DNA of 64,000 nt from Pantoea vagans. Lineage in GTDB: Bacteria; Pseudomonadota; Gammaproteobacteria; Enterobacterales; Enterobacteriaceae. Position 1 is the stretch's first letter; each line of letters starts with the position of its first letter. The DNA is taken from the NCBI RefSeq assembly GCF_001506165.1, contig NZ_CP011427.1, positions 496,001 to 560,000 of the forward strand. The letters run 5' to 3'. A program made the translations under genes and the position numbers. Below are positions 35,775 to 44,599 of this stretch, piece by piece. The notes below the pieces were generated by a model, which saw only the letters and a list, made by a program, of their open reading frames with translations, was not told the origin of the DNA and made no database searches.

Positions 35775-35825
35775 GATGCGCATAAATGCGCACCCTACGA
35801 TGTAGGGGCGCCATTTATGGCGACC
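35775..35825. repeat. Palindromic intergenic repeat, copy 4 (inverted orientation, compact)
   Basis: The hairpins are in reverse order: B at 35775-35794 and A at 35806-35825, joined by CCTACgatGTAGG, so that the spacer is only 11 bases. Both hairpins show a first-base mismatch. It lies between the convergent LysR and MFS genes. Confidence 0.8.
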
Positions 35826-35853
35826 GTGACGTTATCGCCGCGCGATCGCAACG

Positions 35854-37446
35854 TTAAATCGCAATATGATGGCTGACCTGCGGGGCATCATCACCCTGAT
35901 GGAATTGCAGTACCGCTTGCTGTAGCTCGGCATCGGCGTGAGACACACGCTGGTGCTGACGCATATGCTCCTGCCATGACTCGACCATAAACCACTCTAA
36001 CAAGGCTGTCGGGTCATCGGTTTGCTCCATCAATCCCCACGAATAGGCACCATCGCGACGACGAGACTGCGCCAGCTTGTGGATAGCGCGTTTGAACGCT
36101 GAGCGGTCTTCCTGTGGTACGCGGTAGCGAATCTGGATCAATACGGGACCATGACGCACATCCACCTCTTCATGCACCACCGGATCGGCCCAGTGCTGTG
36201 CCGGTTGCAGATCTGCTTCTCCAGCGGGCAGTGCCAGACGTTTAAGCAACAGGCCACTGATCACCAGACCTGCACCGGCAATCAGCAAGGTCGTTGCGAG
36301 ACCCAGCTGCTGAGCAATCAGGCCCCAGGCCAGACTCCCGCCCGCCAGCGTGCCGTTGAACACCATCAGATAGACTGCCAAGCCACGGCCGCGCACCCAG
36401 TCGGGCAATACCGCCTGTGCCACACCGTTCAGGGTGGTGAGCGCGATAATCCAGCCCACGCCCAACACCAGCATCAACAGCAGTGCCAGCCACTGCGGCG
36501 GGCTCATGGCCAGCGCCAGCATCACCAGCGCACTCAACACCGCAGAGAGCAGCATTAGGCCATCGTTGCTCAGCGTGCTACGCAAACGTGGCAGCAACAG
36601 CGCACCAGCAATCGCACCGCCACCGACCGCACCCAACAGCAATCCATAAAATCCGGCGGTGCCGTGCAGCATGGTGCGCGCCACCAACGGCAGCAGCGCC
36701 CAGATAGCACTGGCAAAGGCGAAGTACAGTGCTGCGCGTAGCAGAACGCGGTGCAGCTCACGGCTGGCTTTCACATAGCGCAGGCCAGCGCGGAAGGCAC
36801 CAAAGAAATGCTCATTCAGTTCGGTTTTTGCTTTCGCCGGACGTTTCCAGTACAGCAGGGCGGCAATAACGAAAAAATAACTCGCCACGTCGGCGCCGTA
36901 GGCCGCCATAGCGCCTAAACTTGCCAGCAGTAAACCGCCGGTCGCGGGGCCGATCGCGCGGGCAATATTGATGCCCAACGAGTTAAGCGCCACAGCGTTT
37001 TTCAGCTCATGGCGTGGTACCAGTTCCGGCACAATCGCCTGCCATGCAGGGCCAAACAGCGCCGCGCCGATGCCGCCAACGAAGGTCAGGCCGATCAGCC
37101 ATTCGACGGTGAGCCAGTTGTTGTGGGAGAGCAGCAGCAAGGTCCCGCTGACGCTGGCCATCAGCAGCTGCACCACAATCAGCAGGCGGCGGCGGTCAAC
37201 AATATCGGACAGCACGCCCGCAGGCAGCGCCAGTAAAAATACCGGTAGGGTGGCCGCCGTTTGCATCAACGCCACGGCGGTGGGGTTATCGGATAATCCG
37301 GTCACCAGCCAGGCGCTGGCGACGTCGCGAATAAAGCTGCCGGTGTTACCCAGTACCGAGGCGGTCCAGATCAGGGCGAATAGCCCGTATCCGAAGGGAG
37401 AGAAGGCACCGCCGCGCGATGCTGTAGAAGGTTGCTGGCTCATCAT
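35854..37446 (-). CDS. MFS_3 transporter with C-terminal cytoplasmic domain (EntS/DHA3-like)
   Basis: A protein of about 530 residues. Three ATGs lie in a row at 37449, 37446 and 37443; AGGA is best spaced for the second or third. Twelve helices follow (FALIWTASVLGNTGSFIRDVASAWLV, LSDNPTAVALMQTAATLPVFLLALPAGVLSDIVDRRRLL), then a soluble tail of about 95 residues with an ABM-like fold (VLIQIRYRVPQEDRSAFKRAI...WFMVESWQEHMRQHQRV). This is the Pfam MFS_3 layout, whose members often export siderophores or drugs. Substrate unknown. Confidence 0.83.
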   Translation of the reverse strand: MMSQQPSTASRGGAFSPFGYGLFALIWTASVLGNTGSFIRDVASAWLVTGLSDNPTAVALMQTAATLPVFLLALPAGVLSDIVDRRRLLIVVQLLMASVSGTLLLLSHNNWLTVEWLIGLTFVGGIGAALFGPAWQAIVPELVPRHELKNAVALNSLGINIARAIGPATGGLLLASLGAMAAYGADVASYFFVIAALLYWKRPAKAKTELNEHFFGAFRAGLRYVKASRELHRVLLRAALYFAFASAIWALLPLVARTMLHGTAGFYGLLLGAVGGGAIAGALLLPRLRSTLSNDGLMLLSAVLSALVMLALAMSPPQWLALLLMLVLGVGWIIALTTLNGVAQAVLPDWVRGRGLAVYLMVFNGTLAGGSLAWGLIAQQLGLATTLLIAGAGLVISGLLLKRLALPAGEADLQPAQHWADPVVHEEVDVRHGPVLIQIRYRVPQEDRSAFKRAIHKLAQSRRRDGAYSWGLMEQTDDPTALLEWFMVESWQEHMRQHQRVSHADAELQQAVLQFHQGDDAPQVSHHIAI

Positions 37447-37659
37447 CATGTTCCTGTCAGTGTGCGATAGCTGCACCTTACGAAGCCCGAGACTTGCTTG
37501 ATAGCGGAAAAAATCGGCCAACTTGTCCAGGCTTTTTTAACAGCTGGGCAGGGCAAAAATCTTTGAACAAGTTGTCAAAATCTCTGCTTTAGGTTTTCCC
37601 GATAGTTCGATGTAGCTTGATTGGCAGACACAACATCACTCACTTAACGGAGCAAAAAC

Positions 37660-38481
37660 ATGAGCACATTCAAAGCAAAAGACGGCGTTAACCTCTACTA
37701 CAAAGACTGGGGCAAAGGTCAGCCCGTATTGTTCAGCCACGGTTGGCCGCTGGATGCCGATATGTGGGACAGCCAGCTGAATTTCCTGGCTGAACGTGGC
37801 TATCGTGCCATTGCCTTTGACCGTCGCGGCTTTGGTCGCTCAGAGCAGCCTTGGGAAGGTTACGATTACGATACTTTCGCTGATGACATCCATGCACTGA
37901 TCGAACATCTGCAGTTAGACGACGTCACGCTGGTGGGCTTTTCAATGGGCGGCGGGGATGTTTCACGCTATATCGGGCGTTACGGCACGGCAAAAGTGAA
38001 AGGGCTGGTGCTGCTTGGTGCGGTGACACCGATCTTTGGTAAGACAGATGATCATCCTGAAGGGGTGGAAAAAGCGGTCTTTGACGGCATTAAAGCTGGC
38101 TTGTTGAAAGACCGTGCGCAGTTTATCAAAGACTTTGCCACTCCGTTCTACGGTGCCAATGCCGGTCAAACTATCTCGGATGGCGTCATGACGCAGACGC
38201 TGAATATTGCGTTGTTGGCTTCACTGAAAGGCACTCTGGATTGTGTCACCGCCTTCTCTGAGACTGATTTCCGTGCAGATATCGCCAAAGTGGATGTGCC
38301 TACCCTGGTGATCCACGGCAGTAACGACCAGATCGTGCCGTTTGAAGCCACCGGGAAGCTGGTGCATGAGATGATTAAGGGTTCAGAGTTGAAGGTTTAC
38401 GAGAATGGCCCGCACGGTTTTGCGGTGACGCATCAGGATCAGCTGAACGACGATTTGCTGGCGTTTTTGCAGCGTGCATGA
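37660..38481 (+). CDS. Alpha/beta hydrolase (non-haem chloroperoxidase-like)
   Basis: A 273-residue alpha/beta-hydrolase with the nucleophile elbow GFSMGGGD (Ser95), catalytic Asp223 in HGSNDQIVP and His252 in ENGPHGFAVTH, plus the oxyanion loop FSHGWPLDADMW. It is close to cofactor-free haloperoxidases/esterases, which make peracids or cleave esters. There is no signal peptide, so it is cytoplasmic. GGAG lies before the ATG. It converges on the trehalase gene. Confidence 0.88.
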   Translation: MSTFKAKDGVNLYYKDWGKGQPVLFSHGWPLDADMWDSQLNFLAERGYRAIAFDRRGFGRSEQPWEGYDYDTFADDIHALIEHLQLDDVTLVGFSMGGGDVSRYIGRYGTAKVKGLVLLGAVTPIFGKTDDHPEGVEKAVFDGIKAGLLKDRAQFIKDFATPFYGANAGQTISDGVMTQTLNIALLASLKGTLDCVTAFSETDFRADIAKVDVPTLVIHGSNDQIVPFEATGKLVHEMIKGSELKVYENGPHGFAVTHQDQLNDDLLAFLQRA

Positions 38482-38485
38482 AAAA

Positions 38486-38550
38486 GGTCGCCATCAATGG
38501 CGACCTTACAGAACGGATACGTAAGGTGCGCATTTATGCGCACTTTTTTT
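38486..38550. repeat. Palindromic intergenic repeat, copy 5, in the form of a bidirectional terminator
   Basis: Hairpin A at 38486-38505 is preceded by AAAAA (a T run on the minus strand) and hairpin B at 38525-38543 is followed by seven T on the plus strand. Each hairpin thus ends transcription of one of the two convergent genes (alpha/beta hydrolase and trehalase). The linking stem reads CCTTAC/GTAAGG, again a compensated change. Confidence 0.9.
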
Positions 38551-40207
38551 AATCCGCCAGCAAATGCCCATACATCGACATCAACCGACGCGTCACGCCG
38601 TTGGTCCAGCCGAACCCATCCTGCAGCGGATATTCACCGCCGCCACCCGGACGGGCACGATCGCCGCTGATGTCGTATTTCTCCACCAGCTTATGATGCA
38701 GTGAATAGAAATTTTTCACCGTGGTGAGCCAGTTAACGGCAATCTCTGTCGCCAGCGTCTCTTCACCGTAATGGTTCAATCCGACAACTGCCATCCACTG
38801 TAACGGCGCCCAGCCGTTGGGTTTATCCCACTGTTCACCGCTTTCTACCATCGACGTCACCAGGCCACCCTGGGTCAACAGCAACTGGCGTAACGCCACG
38901 GCTTGCAGATGCGCCTGCTCCGGCGTTGCCAGCCCAAGAAACAACGGAACAACCGCAGCAGCCGTAAAGGCACCAAAGCGTTCATCGCGCCAGTTGTAAT
39001 CACGGTATACACCTGCCGTGCCGTCCCACAGATAACGATGGATAGCTTGTTTGCGCGTATCGGCTTTCTTCTGCCACGCCAGCGCGGTTAACTCTTCGCC
39101 TTTGGCATGCGACAGCGTGGAGATCATCAACTCCAGCTTATACAGGAACGCATTGAGATCGACCGGAATAAACTGCGTGGTGCGAATGCTCGCCAGACGA
39201 TGCGGATCGCGCAGCCAGCGAGACGAATAATCCCAGCCCGAGGCGGCTCCCGCTCGCAAATCGCGGTACACCTCATTAGCCGGACGGCTGGATTTGCTGG
39301 CGGTTTCCACATCCTCCATCCACGACTCATCACGTGGCGTGTCGCGGTCATCCCAGTAGCGATTCAGCAGCGAACCGTCGGGCATGCGCACCACATGGCG
39401 ATAAGCCTGGTGCGGCATCAGCTCACCTGCGCCATCCATCCAGAATTGATACTCCTTCATCAACTGGTCGAGATAGCGTTTTGCCCCACGAATCCCGTCT
39501 TCCTCGAACAGCTCAACCATCAGAGCAAACACCGGCGGCTGTGAGCGGCTGAGGTAATAGGTACGGTTACCGTTTGGCACATGGCCGTAGTTATCAATCA
39601 GCCACGCGAAGTTATCGGCCATGTCGCGCAGCAGATCGTCACGCCCGGCATCAGCGAGGCCGAGCATGCTGAAATAGGAGTCCCAATAATAGGTCTCACC
39701 AAAGCGTCCGCCTGGCACCACGTAAGGCTTAGGCAGAGGCAGTAATGAAGAGTGCGGTAAATGCTGCTGCGGCATTTTGGTTAACACCGGCCAGAGTTCA
39801 TCGATATGTTCCGTCAGCGTTTTGTCCGGATTCGAAACATAGAAACTCTCATTCACCTGCGGTAAATAAAAATGGTCATGCACAAATTTTTCGAGATCAA
39901 ATTCTGCCGTGCGTTTACGGCGGCGATAGCGGATTAATATATCCAGCGGATCGAATTTTGGCGCGCAGTCGGGGAAGGTTTTTCCATCCGGAAATATACG
40001 CGACATTTGTACATGCTCGAACAACTCCATATAGCGATCGGCAGGCGTCAGCGCATCCGGCGCGGGCAGACCTTCAATCAGCTCCGGCTCCGGTTCTGAA
40101 TCCTGCATTCCTTCGCGGGTAAACTCGTGGGGATCGTATTGATACTCCAGTTCAGCATCATCGCGTCGATCCTCGAAAGCGTTGCGTTGCTGGTTGAATG
40201 TATTAAT
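38549..40207 (-). CDS. treF: Cytoplasmic trehalase, probable ATT start codon
   Basis: A family-37 glycosidase that splits trehalose into two glucoses. It is very close to E. coli TreF (549 residues): [39 protein letters not shown], the signature [15 protein letters not shown], and the C-terminal [14 protein letters not shown] and [17 protein letters not shown]. No signal peptide, so cytoplasmic. No ATG/GTG precedes the conserved region; the only upstream start-like codon is a TTG at 40282 without a ribosome site. A perfect AGGAGG (40213-40218) stands five bases before ATT at 40205-40207, giving 552 residues and the same spacing to the conserved DP(H/Y)E as in E. coli. Confidence 0.92.
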   Translation of the reverse strand: MNTFNQQRNAFEDRRDDAELEYQYDPHEFTREGMQDSEPEPELIEGLPAPDALTPADRYMELFEHVQMSRIFPDGKTFPDCAPKFDPLDILIRYRRRKRTAEFDLEKFVHDHFYLPQVNESFYVSNPDKTLTEHIDELWPVLTKMPQQHLPHSSLLPLPKPYVVPGGRFGETYYWDSYFSMLGLADAGRDDLLRDMADNFAWLIDNYGHVPNGNRTYYLSRSQPPVFALMVELFEEDGIRGAKRYLDQLMKEYQFWMDGAGELMPHQAYRHVVRMPDGSLLNRYWDDRDTPRDESWMEDVETASKSSRPANEVYRDLRAGAASGWDYSSRWLRDPHRLASIRTTQFIPVDLNAFLYKLELMISTLSHAKGEELTALAWQKKADTRKQAIHRYLWDGTAGVYRDYNWRDERFGAFTAAAVVPLFLGLATPEQAHLQAVALRQLLLTQGGLVTSMVESGEQWDKPNGWAPLQWMAVVGLNHYGEETLATEIAVNWLTTVKNFYSLHHKLVEKYDISGDRARPGGGGEYPLQDGFGWTNGVTRRLMSMYGHLLAD

Positions 40208-40505
40208 AGCGGCCTCCTGATAAAGTCCCGGTTGCGTAAAGACCAAATTATATCTTGCTGACAAGGCGTGACAACAATGCAAAATATCTATGAACGTAAT
40301 AAATCTTGTCGATGGATCGGGTTTTTCGGTGAATTTTCAGGGATTACAACGGACTATATTTCAGGAAATGAAAGCGGTGTTTTAAATGAAGGTTTAAATT
40401 AGCGTGCAGAATTATCTGTAAATAAGAAAATCGCCATCACAGGGTTTAAAATCGCCATTTTGATTGATCAATTGATGGCAAACGAGGCGGGGAAGGTGGG
40501 CTGTC

Positions 40506-40641
40506 TGATGCCCTCACCCTAGCCCTCTCCCACAAGCGGGAGAGGGGACAGTTAGTTGCGATGTTTAAGTAGAATGCCGGCCTGATAACTCTCTCGATCA
40601 ATCCCCTCTCCCTGTGGGAGAGGGTCAGGGTGAGGGCATCA
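40506..40641. repeat. 136-bp MITE-like element with 29-bp terminal inverted repeats
   Basis: The ends at 40506-40534 and 40613-40641 are inverted copies matching at 27 of 29 positions (left end begins TGATGCCCTCACCCTAGCC). Each end also has an inner hairpin of CCTCTCCC with GGGAGAGG type. No ORF is inside. The element lies in the gap upstream of trehalase and 10 bases past the qorB stop. Similar CCCTCACCCTAACCCTCTCCC palindromes are widespread in proteobacterial intergenic DNA (from memory). Confidence 0.82.
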
Positions 40642-40651
40642 AACCCGCACC

Positions 40652-41506
40652 TCACTTCGCCAACGTTGCCTTAATCACATCCGCAAAGGGCGTGGTCGGG
40701 CGGCCGATCAGCTTGCTCAGCGCACCGCTGTCGTCAAACAATCCACCTTTGGCGGCACCTGCATCGGAATCCGCCAGTAGTTCGGCCAAACCCTCTGGCA
40801 AGCCTGCCCCTTTCAGCGCTGCTTCAAACTCAGCAGGCGGCAGGTTGATGTAATCCACTTGCTCACCAGACTGTTTGGCAATCTCAGCGCTGAATTCAGC
40901 CAGTGTGTAGCTGTTGTCGCCAGCCAGTTCGTAAACTTTGCCTGCCTGATCGTCACGGCTGATCACCTCTGCTGCCGCAGCAGCGTAATCTTCGCGTGAT
41001 GCAGAAGCGATACGACCTTCGCCCACAGACCCAATAAAGGCGTGATGGGCCAAAGCAGGCGCAATGCTGGCGGCGTAGTTTTCGGTGTACCAGCCGTTAC
41101 GCAGCAGGGCGAACGGCACACCGGATGCTTTCAGCAGGGCTTCGGTCGCGCGATGCTCTACACCTAAGCCAAGAGGTGATGTATCGGCATGCAGCAGGCT
41201 GGTGTAAGCGATGAACTTTACGCCCGCTGCTTTCGCTGCATCAATCACGGCTTTGTGTTGCGCTTCACGCTGACCGATTTCGCTAGAGGAGATCAGCAGC
41301 ACTTTATCCACGCCGCTAAAAGCACTCAGCAAGGTTTCTGGCTTGCTGTAATCCGCGGTACGCAGTGTCACGCCTAATGCCTTCAGGTCTGCGGCTTTCT
41401 CAGGGGAACGCACCGCCGCAATCACTTCGCTGGCAGGGACTTTTTTCAGTAACTCGTTAATCACTAAACGGCCAAGCTGGCCAGTGGCACCGGTAATCGC
41501 AATCAT
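40652..41506 (-). CDS. qorB: NAD(P)H:quinone oxidoreductase of the QorB (YtfG) type
   Basis: A 284-residue NmrA-like atypical SDR with the cofactor motif ITGATGQLGRLV and no YxxxK catalytic pair, as normal for QorB. The segments AGVKFIAYTSLLHAD and LRNGWYTENYAASI are characteristic. It reduces quinones with NADPH. It is divergent from an HxlR regulator over a palindromic region, as E. coli ytfG is from ytfH. Confidence 0.88.
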   Translation of the reverse strand: MIAITGATGQLGRLVINELLKKVPASEVIAAVRSPEKAADLKALGVTLRTADYSKPETLLSAFSGVDKVLLISSSEIGQREAQHKAVIDAAKAAGVKFIAYTSLLHADTSPLGLGVEHRATEALLKASGVPFALLRNGWYTENYAASIAPALAHHAFIGSVGEGRIASASREDYAAAAAEVISRDDQAGKVYELAGDNSYTLAEFSAEIAKQSGEQVDYINLPPAEFEAALKGAGLPEGLAELLADSDAGAAKGGLFDDSGALSKLIGRPTTPFADVIKATLAK

Positions 41507-41553
41507 GATGTTCTCCTTCAGTTTGAGCTGGTATGAAAACAGCGTAGGGGATA

Positions 41554-41590
41554 AACTAACTTTTAGTAAGTACTTACAGATTTGTTAGTT
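41554..41590. promoter_or_regulatory. Palindromic operator region between qorB and hxlR
   Basis: The shared intergenic region contains a perfect 12-bp palindrome GTAAGTACTTAC at 41566-41577, flanked by AACTAAC (41554-41560) and its inverse GTTAGTT (41584-41590). The nested symmetry centred near 41572 fits a binding site for the dimeric HxlR protein encoded next to it, controlling both genes. Confidence 0.68.
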
Positions 41591-41607
41591 TGAAGAAGGC
41601 TGATTAA

Positions 41608-41976
41608 ATGTCTGAAAAGCTGAGTAAAAAATTTATTCGCGGTGAGTTACTGAACGTCAACTGCCCATCGCGTGATGTACTTAAGCGCATTACCAGCCGT
41701 TGGAGCGTATTGGTATTATTAGCGCTGCGCGAAGAAACGCTGCGTTTTAGTGAGTTGCGCCGCAAGATTGGTGGCGTGAGTGAACGCATGCTGGCGCAAA
41801 CGCTGCGTTATATGGAAGAGGACGGATTTATTGAGCGCATGGCTTATGAGGTGGTGCCCCCACACGTGGAATATCGTCTGACGCCGCTGGGTCATGAGGT
41901 CGAGGGCCATGTGATTGGCCTTGCCGACTGGCTGGAGAGCAATGTACATCGCATTGTGAAAGAAAACGCGGAGTAG
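41608..41976 (+). CDS. HxlR-family regulator (YtfH-like)
   Basis: A 122-residue winged-helix protein with the HxlR core (CPSRDVLKRITSRWSVLVLLALREETLRFSELRRKIGGVSERMLAQTLRYMEEDGFI). The cysteine at about residue 17, just before the first helix, is the position used for electrophile or quinone sensing in QorR/YodB-type relatives. It is divergent from qorB. The stop codon falls inside the palindromic element at 41973-42046. Confidence 0.88.
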   Translation: MSEKLSKKFIRGELLNVNCPSRDVLKRITSRWSVLVLLALREETLRFSELRRKIGGVSERMLAQTLRYMEEDGFIERMAYEVVPPHVEYRLTPLGHEVEGHVIGLADWLESNVHRIVKENAE

Positions 41977-42046
41977 CGGCGCGATTTATCGCGTTTAGGT
42001 CAGCGATCTCGTCGCTTCCGTAATGCTTGATAAACCAAGCCGCTAC
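41973..42046. repeat. 74-bp palindromic element (second repeat type)
   Basis: GTAGCGGC at 41973-41980 is inverted at 42039-42046 (GCCGCTAC). Between them lie hairpins CGCGAT/ATCGCG and AGCGA/TCGCT. The core GCGCGATTTATCGCG recurs in the terminator at 47424. It spans the gap between the convergent hxlR and dienelactone-hydrolase genes and includes the hxlR stop codon. Confidence 0.65.
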
Positions 42047-42053
42047 ACATACG

Positions 42054-42944
42054 TCACCCGTGCAAATACTTCTCAAACCAACCCAACGTCCGGCTCCACG
42101 CCAGCTCGGCTGCGGCTTTGTCATAGCGCGGGGTCGAGTCATTATGAAAGCCGTGATTCACACCCGGATAAACATAGGCTTCATAAGTTTTATGGTTAGC
42201 CTTTAGCGCCGCTTCGTACGCTGGCCAACCCTCATTGATGCCCTTATCTAAAGCCGCGTAGTGCAAAAGCAGCGGGGCATTAATGCGCGGCACATCCTCG
42301 GCTTTGGGCTGGCGGCCATAAAAGGGCACGGCACAGGCCAGTTCGGGGAATGCTACGGCCGCCGCGTTGGCGACACCGCCACCGTAACAGAACCCGGTGA
42401 TGCCGACTTTGCCGGTGCCTTCTTCGTGATGCATCAGAAAATCGACAGCGGCAAAAAAATCATTCATCAGCTTAGTGGGATCGACTTTCGCCTGCAGGGC
42501 GCGGCCTTCTTCGTCATTGCCGGGGTAGCCGCCCACTGAACTCAGGCCATCCGGTGCCAGCGCGATATAACCGGCTTTTGCCACGCGGCGTGCGACATCC
42601 TCAATATAAGGGTTCAACCCGCGATTTTCGTGCACCACCACCACGGCACCCACTTTGCCGGTGGCGTTGGCGGGGCGCACCAGATAGCCACGCACTTCAC
42701 CGTGCCCCTGCGGCGAGGGGTAGTGAATGTATTCGGGTTTGATAGTGGGATCGGTGAACTCCACCTGCTGCGCCAGCGCATAGTTGGGGCTCATGGCGCT
42801 GAGTAACGTGGCACCGGTCATACCGGCAATGGTGAATTTGGCGGCAAGCGTGACGAACTCGCGTTTGCTGATCTTGCCGTGCGCGTAGTAGTCGTACAAC
42901 TCAAGCAGTTCCTGGGGAAAATCCTGTGCGGTAAGACGGGTCAT
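42054..42944 (-). CDS. Dienelactone hydrolase-family protein (YghX-like)
   Basis: A 296-residue protein from the ATG at 42944, with GGAGAGG upstream. An N-terminal helical part with a hydrophobic stretch (about 33-58, ending ALAQQ) precedes an alpha/beta-hydrolase domain with the dienelactone-hydrolase nucleophile GFCYGGG (Cys186), Glu106 in VVHENRGL, Asp233 and His264 or His267 in NHGFHND. The hydrophobic segment follows SKREF, as in Tat signals, but a twin arginine is missing, so the location is uncertain. Natural substrate unknown. Confidence 0.84.
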   Translation of the reverse strand: MTRLTAQDFPQELLELYDYYAHGKISKREFVTLAAKFTIAGMTGATLLSAMSPNYALAQQVEFTDPTIKPEYIHYPSPQGHGEVRGYLVRPANATGKVGAVVVVHENRGLNPYIEDVARRVAKAGYIALAPDGLSSVGGYPGNDEEGRALQAKVDPTKLMNDFFAAVDFLMHHEEGTGKVGITGFCYGGGVANAAAVAFPELACAVPFYGRQPKAEDVPRINAPLLLHYAALDKGINEGWPAYEAALKANHKTYEAYVYPGVNHGFHNDSTPRYDKAAAELAWSRTLGWFEKYLHG

Positions 42945-43339
42945 AACCTCTCCTTCGCTGATTAACCGTTTGCTTTGCTGCTTTAAAAAAGCACAGCGGG
43001 TTAACACTTGCAAATAGCTTGCCGCAAAGGGTTAAGGCATAACGTGAAGGTATTACCGTTTCGTATGGTGGCGAGCGTACTGCAGATGCGTAGATCATGG
43101 TTTCCTGGTGCACAATAATGCGTACGCTACGCGGCGATCTCAGGCAAAACCCTAATTTTTGACAGGCATTTCACATTTTAAACGCGCCCAATTTGACCAT
43201 TAAACATTAGTCACCTAAGCAATTAATGCTTTTCCCGCTGCGTTACCTTTACTCTTCCTTACGTTAGTAATACGTTTTTGTTATATTTATGTGACGAATC
43301 GCGCAAATCCTTCACCTTTATCACTCGATCAAAAAAATC
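42945..43339. promoter_or_regulatory. Divergent intergenic region, dienelactone hydrolase / AraC-type gene
   Basis: 395 bases without a supportable gene, becoming AT-rich towards the AraC-type start. It must hold promoters for both directions. I saw no strong palindrome or terminator in it. Confidence 0.4.
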
Positions 43340-44206
43340 ATGCTCAGCCTGAATCTAAAAAAACAGTACATCAACGATCTGGTGGACTGGATAGAGGCAA
43401 ATCTGACCGATGAGCTTAATATCGATCTGATTACCCTGAAATCTGGTTACTCCAAATGGCACATGCAGCGCATGTTCAAAGAGATGACCGGCCAGACACT
43501 GGCGTCCTATACGCGTAAACGTCGCCTGACCATGTCAGCGATGGCGCTGAAATTGACCAGTATGCCGCTCATTGATATTGCCGTGCGCTTTGGCTTTGAT
43601 AACCAACAAAATTTCACCCGGGTGTTCAAAAGCCACTTCTCCATGACGCCTGGCGCCTATCGTCGCATTCCAGAAATGCTGATGAAGGATTTCCACAGCC
43701 GCATCTCCACCCAGCGTTCATGGGTCAATGCACGTCTGGCCGAGAAGCCTGAGCTGCAGCTGTGTGGCGAAGTGATTGAATGGGAGTGCCGCTTTGGCGA
43801 ATACATCGACCATCACAACCAAGTGGTGGCGCAACATACGCGCGATTTTGTCTCCTTTGCCGGTAAGCACGTCAGCCGGGGTTGGTTAGGCTTCCAGTTC
43901 AGCCCAGGCGTCAATTCTGCCGATCAGCAGCACATCAGTCTGTTCCAGGCGCTGGAAAGTCAGTATGCCGATGTACTGCCGCGCAACGTGCAGAACTGGA
44001 CCGGGGAAAGCGGGTTGTATGCGGAGATTGACTGGCACGGTACGCCGGAAGAGATCAACGCCTTTACGGCAGAGATTTACTACAACCATCTGCCTGCATT
44101 GGGTGTGGCCCGTCGTGCAGGCAAAGATCTACTCAAGCTGGATCTGAAATACAGTACGCCCGATCTGCTGCAAGGCACGTTCTACATTCCAGTCTCGATC
44201 TGTTAA
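43340..44206 (+). CDS. AraC/XylS-family regulator, Rob/SoxS-like
   Basis: A 288-residue protein with the two-HTH AraC DNA-binding domain at the N-terminus (IDLITLKSGYSKWHMQRMFKEMTGQTLASYTRKRRL and DIAVRFGFDNQQNFTRVFKSHFSMTPGAYRR). A C-terminal domain of about 170 residues follows, the same order and length as E. coli Rob. The SGYSKWHMQRMFK helix is nearly that of Rob/SoxS/MarA, so control of stress or efflux genes is likely. The C-terminal part differs from Rob, so the signal may differ. A strong terminator follows. Confidence 0.84.
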   Translation: MLSLNLKKQYINDLVDWIEANLTDELNIDLITLKSGYSKWHMQRMFKEMTGQTLASYTRKRRLTMSAMALKLTSMPLIDIAVRFGFDNQQNFTRVFKSHFSMTPGAYRRIPEMLMKDFHSRISTQRSWVNARLAEKPELQLCGEVIEWECRFGEYIDHHNQVVAQHTRDFVSFAGKHVSRGWLGFQFSPGVNSADQQHISLFQALESQYADVLPRNVQNWTGESGLYAEIDWHGTPEEINAFTAEIYYNHLPALGVARRAGKDLLKLDLKYSTPDLLQGTFYIPVSIC

Positions 44207-44211
44207 TGCAT

Positions 44212-44250
44212 AAATCGTGCGGTTTACTGTGATTAACCGCACGATTTTAT
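44212..44250 (+). terminator. Intrinsic terminator of the AraC-type gene
   Basis: A perfect 13-bp stem AAATCGTGCGGTT/AACCGCACGATTT with a 10-base loop lies 6 bases after the stop and runs into a short T-rich end. Confidence 0.82.
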
Positions 44251-44389
44251 AAAATCATTGCCGTAACTGGCGTAAAATCCTCCATTGAAACCTGATTGGC
44301 CGCGTAAAACTCCAGCCGCCTCACATCAGGCTGGATAATCACCTGCATTCCCGGTTCGCTCCGAACCTCAAAGTGAAAAAGAAAAAATT

Positions 44390-44599
44390 ATGCGACTTCT
44401 ACCGTTGTTTCTCATGACAGCGCTTGTGGCGTTTTCCTCGCTGGCAAGTGTACAGATGGCTGAGCCATTCTCACCGCCAGGCGGGCTGCATCCGCATCAA
44501 TCACACTGCCAGCAGCACGAAATTGTGGGCGATAACCCACTGCCGCAGCACACTCAGGAAGATAACAGTTTCGTTAACTGCACCAACCATCAAGCCTGA
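44390..44599 (+). CDS. Small secreted His-rich protein, unknown function
   Basis: A 69-residue ORF. Residues 1-24 look like a signal peptide (MRLLPLFLMTALVAFSSLAS). The mature part of about 45 residues is hydrophilic, with six histidines and two cysteines (HPHQSHCQQHE, NCTNHQA), so metal binding is conceivable. The upstream sequence is purine-rich but has no clear AGGAG. It stands between two transcription units with its own gaps on both sides. I do not recognise a family. Confidence 0.45.
   Translation: MRLLPLFLMTALVAFSSLASVQMAEPFSPPGGLHPHQSHCQQHEIVGDNPLPQHTQEDNSFVNCTNHQA

Noticed and set aside
40208..40282. N-terminal extension of trehalase from the TTG at 40282
   Set aside because: No Shine-Dalgarno is present and the added 25 residues have no counterpart in E. 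coli TreF, while AGGAGG-N5-ATT gives the expected length.
40506..40641. CRISPR-like repeat
   Set aside because: The two repeated segments are inverted, not direct, occur only twice, and there is no cas gene.
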